From Prolixibacteraceae bacterium (GTDB taxonomy: Bacteria; Bacteroidota; Bacteroidia; Bacteroidales; Prolixibacteraceae), in contig DPRM01000097.1 of assembly GCA_003537645.1 (NCBI GenBank), positions 25,935-51,539 of the forward strand: DNA of 25,605 nucleotides. Reading direction: 5' to 3'. This document shows, one piece after another, positions 22,555 through 25,605 of the stretch. The notes under the pieces are model-generated. The model saw only the letters and a list, made by a program, of their open reading frames with translations. It did not search any database and was not told the DNA's origin. Position 1 is the first letter of the stretch. Each line of letters opens with the position of its first letter. Both the position numbers and the translations under genes were made by a program.

Positions 22555-22562
22555 CAAAAGTA
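22555..22562 (-). promoter_or_regulatory. -7 box of the mtaB promoter
   Basis: TACTTTTG on the minus strand matches TAnnTTTG exactly, 33 bases ahead of the mtaB ATG. The -33 position reads TTAGTG rather than TTTG, so the match is half convincing. A start near 22548 would give a short leader. Confidence 0.5.
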
Positions 22563-22629
22563 CGAAAAAAATGAAATTAGCCACTAAGGCTCAAAGACTA
22601 TCGGTTCTTTAGATTTCAAACAAAACTAA

Positions 22630-22690
22630 ACCACAGATTACACAAATTTTCACAGATTTATCATCTGTGAAAATTTGTGTAATCTGTGGT
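22630..22690. repeat. Perfect 28-bp palindrome with 5-base loop
   Basis: Arms 22630-22657 and 22663-22690 are perfect reverse complements; the loop is TTATC. Each arm is made of loosely repeated units around CACAGATT and CACAAATT. It begins 16 bases after the phoH stop, and on the minus strand it is followed by TTTAGTTTTGTTTG, so it can act as the phoH terminator. Sequences of this kind are scattered in many Bacteroidota genomes (general knowledge, not checked). Confidence 0.9.
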
Positions 22691-22706
22691 AAAACCCATT
22701 TATTAA

Positions 22707-24038
22707 TTAAAGTAAATCGCTTGCCAGTTCTGCCAGATAGCTGCGTTCGCCTTTGATAAGGTTCACATGGGCAAAAATCTCATGATTCCGCATTTTTTCT
22801 GTCATATAGGCCAACCCGTTCGATTTCATGTCGAGGTAAGGCGAATCAATTTGCTGAAGGTCGCCGGTAAAAACCAGTTTGGTACCTTCGCCTGCACGGG
22901 TAATAATGGTTTTTATTTCGTGCGGAGTGAGGTTTTGAGCCTCGTCGATAATGAAATACGAATTAGACAAACTCCGTCCACGAATATAAGCTAAAGGTGT
23001 AATTATCAACTTCTCATCTTTTAGCAGTTCTTCTATTTTCTGATATTCCATGCTTCGGGCGTTGTAACTATGCTTGATTACCGCGAGGTTATCAAAAAGC
23101 GGCTGCATGTATGGATTGATCTTTTCCTGTGCATCGCCGGGCAAGTAACCCAAATCGCGGTTACTTAAAGCAACAATCGGTCGGGCGAGCAATATTTGTC
23201 CGAAATTTTTGTGTTGTTCGAGGGCTGCCGCCAATGCAAGCAGGGTTTTACCAGTTCCGGCTTTCCCGGTAAGCGCCACCAGTTTAATTTCAGGATTAAA
23301 AAGAGCGTCTAAACTGAAAGTTTGCTCTGCATTTCGTGGTTTTATCCCGTAAGCAGTTCTCTTCTCCACCCTGGCCATTTTTTTCATACCACCATCGTAG
23401 CGACCCAAAACACTGGCCTTATTCGATTTCATTATGAAATACTCGTTAATATCAGGAATTTTGCTGAGTCCCATCAATTCAACCGGGAGCGTATTATCGC
23501 TGTAAAATTTTTCTATCAGGCTATCGTCAAAATTCTCCAGTTCGGCAACACTTTTATTGAATATCTGAAAGTCTTTTACCTTGTCGTTGTAATAATCTTC
23601 AGCCTGAATTTTTAATGATTTCGCCTTCATCCTTAGATTGATATCCTTGGTAACCAGAATGCAATGGCGGTTTTCGAATTTCTGGGCAATGTGCATGGTA
23701 ATGGCCAGAATCCGGTGATCAGGAATGTCTTCGCGGAACGATTGTTTGAGTTCTTCCGAAAAAGGTTTGCCGGTTTCAACTATCAGCTTCCCTTTATTTT
23801 GGCCGAGTGAAACTCCTCCGTTAAAAAGTTTGTCACCAATTATTTCATCGAGTTCGCGCACAAATTCACGGGCCTGAAAGTTAATCGGGTCGTTGCCGCG
23901 CTTAAACTTGTCGAGTTCTTCCAAAACCGTAATGGGTATCACAATGTCGTTATCCTGAAACTGATAAATACAGGTGTGGTCGTGCAAAATCACGTTGGTG
24001 TCGAGCACGAAAATCTTGGTTTGTTTTTTAGCTGCCAT
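22707..24038 (-). CDS. PIN domain - PhoH ATPase fusion protein
   Basis: 443-residue fusion of an RNase-type PIN domain (about 8-150) and a PhoH-type P-loop ATPase (about 235-443), the PhoH2 arrangement. The PIN acidic residues are present: D13 in FVLDTN, E40/E41 in LEELDKF, D107 in DHRILA, D132 in VTKDINLR. The ATPase has Walker A GKAGTGKT (258-265) and Walker B FIIDEAQN (362-369), plus TGDLQQID. PhoH2 proteins studied elsewhere unwind and cut RNA using ATP, so a role in RNA processing or decay is likely. The ATG at 24038 begins the conserved MAAKKQTKIFVLDTN; a TTG reading from 24089 adds an unconserved tail. Divergent from folC; a palindrome follows its stop. Confidence 0.9.
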   Translation of the reverse strand: MAAKKQTKIFVLDTNVILHDHTCIYQFQDNDIVIPITVLEELDKFKRGNDPINFQAREFVRELDEIIGDKLFNGGVSLGQNKGKLIVETGKPFSEELKQSFREDIPDHRILAITMHIAQKFENRHCILVTKDINLRMKAKSLKIQAEDYYNDKVKDFQIFNKSVAELENFDDSLIEKFYSDNTLPVELMGLSKIPDINEYFIMKSNKASVLGRYDGGMKKMARVEKRTAYGIKPRNAEQTFSLDALFNPEIKLVALTGKAGTGKTLLALAAALEQHKNFGQILLARPIVALSNRDLGYLPGDAQEKINPYMQPLFDNLAVIKHSYNARSMEYQKIEELLKDEKLIITPLAYIRGRSLSNSYFIIDEAQNLTPHEIKTIITRAGEGTKLVFTGDLQQIDSPYLDMKSNGLAYMTEKMRNHEIFAHVNLIKGERSYLAELASDLL

Positions 24039-24148
24039 CCCGTTTTGCTTTATGGTTTCTATAAAATTAGAAAAATTCAGCCGTAACAACTGTTCGCAGC
24101 GCTTTTATTTCTCAACTTTGCGATGTTAATAAATAACCGAAACGAAGC

Positions 24149-25447
24149 ATGAAGACCTATAAGGAGATTCTCGATTACCTGTACAGCCAATTACCAATGT
24201 TTCAGCGTACTGGCCCGGCAGCCTATAAAGACAACCTCGACAACACCATCAGACTGGACGAAATGTTTGATCATCCTCACCGCTCGTTCAGGAGTATTCA
24301 TGTGGCCGGAACAAACGGGAAAGGATCGGTTTCTCATATTCTCGCCTCTGTTTTGCAGGAAGCAGGTTACAAAACCGGACTTTACACTTCGCCACACCTG
24401 AAAGATTTCAGGGAGCGCATTCGCGTAAACGGCGAAATGATATCCGAAGAGGCAGTGGTTCAGTTCACCGAATCGTTTCAGGCAAAAAATGAAACAGAGA
24501 AAATGGAACCTTCATTTTTCGAACTGACAGTTTCGATGGCTTTCGATTATTTTAGGACGATGCAGGTTGATGTGGCTGTAATTGAGGTAGGGCTTGGCGG
24601 AAGGCTTGATTCAACCAATATTATTACTCCGGAAGTTTCGGTAATTACCAACATAAGTTTCGACCATACCGCATTGCTGGGAAAAACCCTGCCCAAAATC
24701 GCGGCAGAAAAGGCCGGAATTATCAAACCCGGCATTCCGGTCATAATTGGAGAAACAAATCCTGAAACCAGCCCTGTTTTTATGGAATTTGCCCATCGGC
24801 TAAATGCTTCGATTTCGTTTGCCGATCAGGAATACCAAACGAATTACTCCATGCTAACCATCGACGGAAAGCAAAGCCTGAATATACAAAGTAACGATAA
24901 CCTGGTTTTTCCTGAATTGCTGGTCGATTTACTTGGGATTTATCAACGGCACAATGTTCCGACGGTGCTGAAATCGATTGACATGCTCAACACCAAAGGA
25001 TGGAATCTGACGGAAGCTACACTCAGGCGGGGGCTGGCAAACACGATGCGAAATACCGGACTAATGGGGCGCTGGCAAATCATTGGGAATAATCCGCTGG
25101 TGGTTTGCGATACCGGGCACAATGAGGCTGGCATAAAAATGGTGGTCGAGCAAATCAATCAAACGGCCTGGAAAAACCTGCACATCGTAATTGGAATGGT
25201 AAACGACAAAGATCAGAATGAAGTTTTGGCACTTCTACCAGCCAATGCACAATATTACTTCACAAAAGCTGAAATTCCCCGTGCAACCGAACCAGAAGAA
25301 CTTTCGGCCAAAGCAAGTCACTTCGGGTTAACAGGCGATTGTTATCCAACTGTTCGTCAGGCACTTTCTGCGGCACTTGCAAATGCGGGTGAAAACGACC
25401 TGGTTTTCGTTGGTGGCAGCACTTTTGTAGTAGCCGAAATTTTATGA
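24149..25447 (+). CDS. folC: Bifunctional folylpolyglutamate / dihydrofolate synthase
   Basis: Mur-ligase-type ATP-dependent enzyme that joins glutamate to dihydropteroate and to folates. The P-loop GTNGKGS is at 54-60, followed by TGLYTSPHLKDFRERIRVNG (about 77-96) and VIEVGLGGRLDSTN (about 143-156), both Mur-ligase/FolC signatures; ITNISFDHTALLG and AEKAGIIKPG follow, and the glutamate ligase C-terminal domain holds VVCDTGHNEAG. The 432 residues are full length and the start is an ATG. Divergent from the PIN-PhoH gene across 110 bases where CAACTTTG (one mismatch to the -7 consensus) is a possible promoter box. The next feature is a tRNA with its own promoter. Confidence 0.95.
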   Translation: MKTYKEILDYLYSQLPMFQRTGPAAYKDNLDNTIRLDEMFDHPHRSFRSIHVAGTNGKGSVSHILASVLQEAGYKTGLYTSPHLKDFRERIRVNGEMISEEAVVQFTESFQAKNETEKMEPSFFELTVSMAFDYFRTMQVDVAVIEVGLGGRLDSTNIITPEVSVITNISFDHTALLGKTLPKIAAEKAGIIKPGIPVIIGETNPETSPVFMEFAHRLNASISFADQEYQTNYSMLTIDGKQSLNIQSNDNLVFPELLVDLLGIYQRHNVPTVLKSIDMLNTKGWNLTEATLRRGLANTMRNTGLMGRWQIIGNNPLVVCDTGHNEAGIKMVVEQINQTAWKNLHIVIGMVNDKDQNEVLALLPANAQYYFTKAEIPRATEPEELSAKASHFGLTGDCYPTVRQALSAALANAGENDLVFVGGSTFVVAEIL

Positions 25448-25465
25448 GATTTTTTAAATATTTTG

Positions 25466-25496
25466 TTTGCACATTTCAAAAATGGGTATATCTTTG
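25466..25496 (+). promoter_or_regulatory. Promoter of tRNA-Val, Bacteroidota type
   Basis: TTTG (25466-25469) and TATCTTTG (25489-25496) match the -33 and -7 boxes of the Bacteroidota primary sigma factor with a 19-base spacer. The start point would be near 25503, leaving a leader of about 37 bases before the mature tRNA end at 25540. Confidence 0.85.
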
Positions 25497-25539
25497 CAAC
25501 GCTTTAAAAAACAAAGCGCGTTCATCAAACACAAAAAAA

Positions 25540-25605
25540 GGGCGATTAGCTCAGCTGGTTCAGAGCATCTGGTTTACACCCAGAGGGTCGGCGGTTCGAA
25601 TCCGT
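25540..25605 (+). tRNA. tRNA-Val (UAC), 3' end cut by the window
   Basis: Cloverleaf can be drawn: acceptor strand GGGCGAT (25540-25546), D arm GCTC / GAGC (25549-25552, 25563-25566), anticodon stem TCTGG / CCAGA (25568-25572, 25580-25584) with loop TTTACAC, anticodon TAC at 25575-25577, then a five-base variable loop and T arm with TTCGAAT. The 3' part of the T stem and the acceptor partner lie outside the window. Confidence 0.96.

Noticed and set aside
22522..22584. GTG-initiated extension of mtaB
   Set aside because: It contains the TACTTTTG promoter box, and the hydrophobic extra residues are not a feature of MtaB.
24039..24089. TTG-initiated extension of the PIN-PhoH gene
   Set aside because: The conserved start MAAKKQTKIFVLDTN is reached by the ATG at 24038; the extension looks unconserved.

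Overview
The window reads as chromosomal DNA of a member of the Bacteroidota. It most resembles the Bacteroidales/Marinilabiliales (Prolixibacter-like) branch, but that finer placement is inference. Reasons: the promoters that can be recognised are of the Bacteroidota type (TAnnTTTG near -7, TTTG near -33); there are DUF5777 barrel, YceI and mono-haem lipoprotein genes; signal peptides end in the GQ/SQ style typical of the phylum; and spoT, a Fur-family gene and purA lie in one row. No plasmid, phage or insertion-sequence genes and no CRISPR array were seen.

Layout. 1-978: the 3' part of gapA and its terminator. 987-4123 (minus strand): an operon miaA > NUDIX hydrolase > GT4 glycosyltransferase > gmhA, driven from a promoter region with two tandem -7 boxes. 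4124-4704 (minus): a PRiA4-ORF3-like gene with a clear terminator. 5030-6277 (plus): an orphan MacB/FtsX-type ABC permease. 6418-10610 (plus): spoT/rel, a Fur-family regulator without the usual zinc cysteines, and purA. 10690-11787: a D-threonine aldolase/D-serine dehydratase-like PLP enzyme.

11920-15263 (plus) is a six-gene cell-envelope cluster: three small lipoproteins each with one c-type haem motif, a DUF5777 outer-membrane barrel, a YceI protein and a membrane-anchored OB-fold protein. The tight spacing suggests one transcript and perhaps one surface redox assembly.

15247-21084 (minus) is a convergent isoprenoid-looking cluster: a radical SAM protein, a DUF116-polyprenyl synthase fusion, a 310-residue squalene-cyclase-repeat protein and a 600-residue class II terpene-cyclase-like protein with a DxDD motif. 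This is the best candidate for an undescribed system: chain synthesis and cyclisation are encoded together, with two probable Fe-S modules (radical SAM and DUF116). The cluster and its upstream flank hold four different structured or tandem repeats: heptamer tandems inside a gene, a REP-like inverted pair, a cloverleaf-like element and a perfect 28-bp palindrome. I saw nothing comparable in the rest of the window, so the region may have been assembled or reshaped by repeat-mediated events.

21205-24038 (minus): mtaB (tRNA methylthiotransferase) and a PIN-PhoH gene. 24149-25447 (plus): folC. 25540-25605: a tRNA-Val(UAC) cut by the window edge, with a very clear promoter. Both miaA and mtaB, which modify the bases next to the anticodon, are present but in separate operons.
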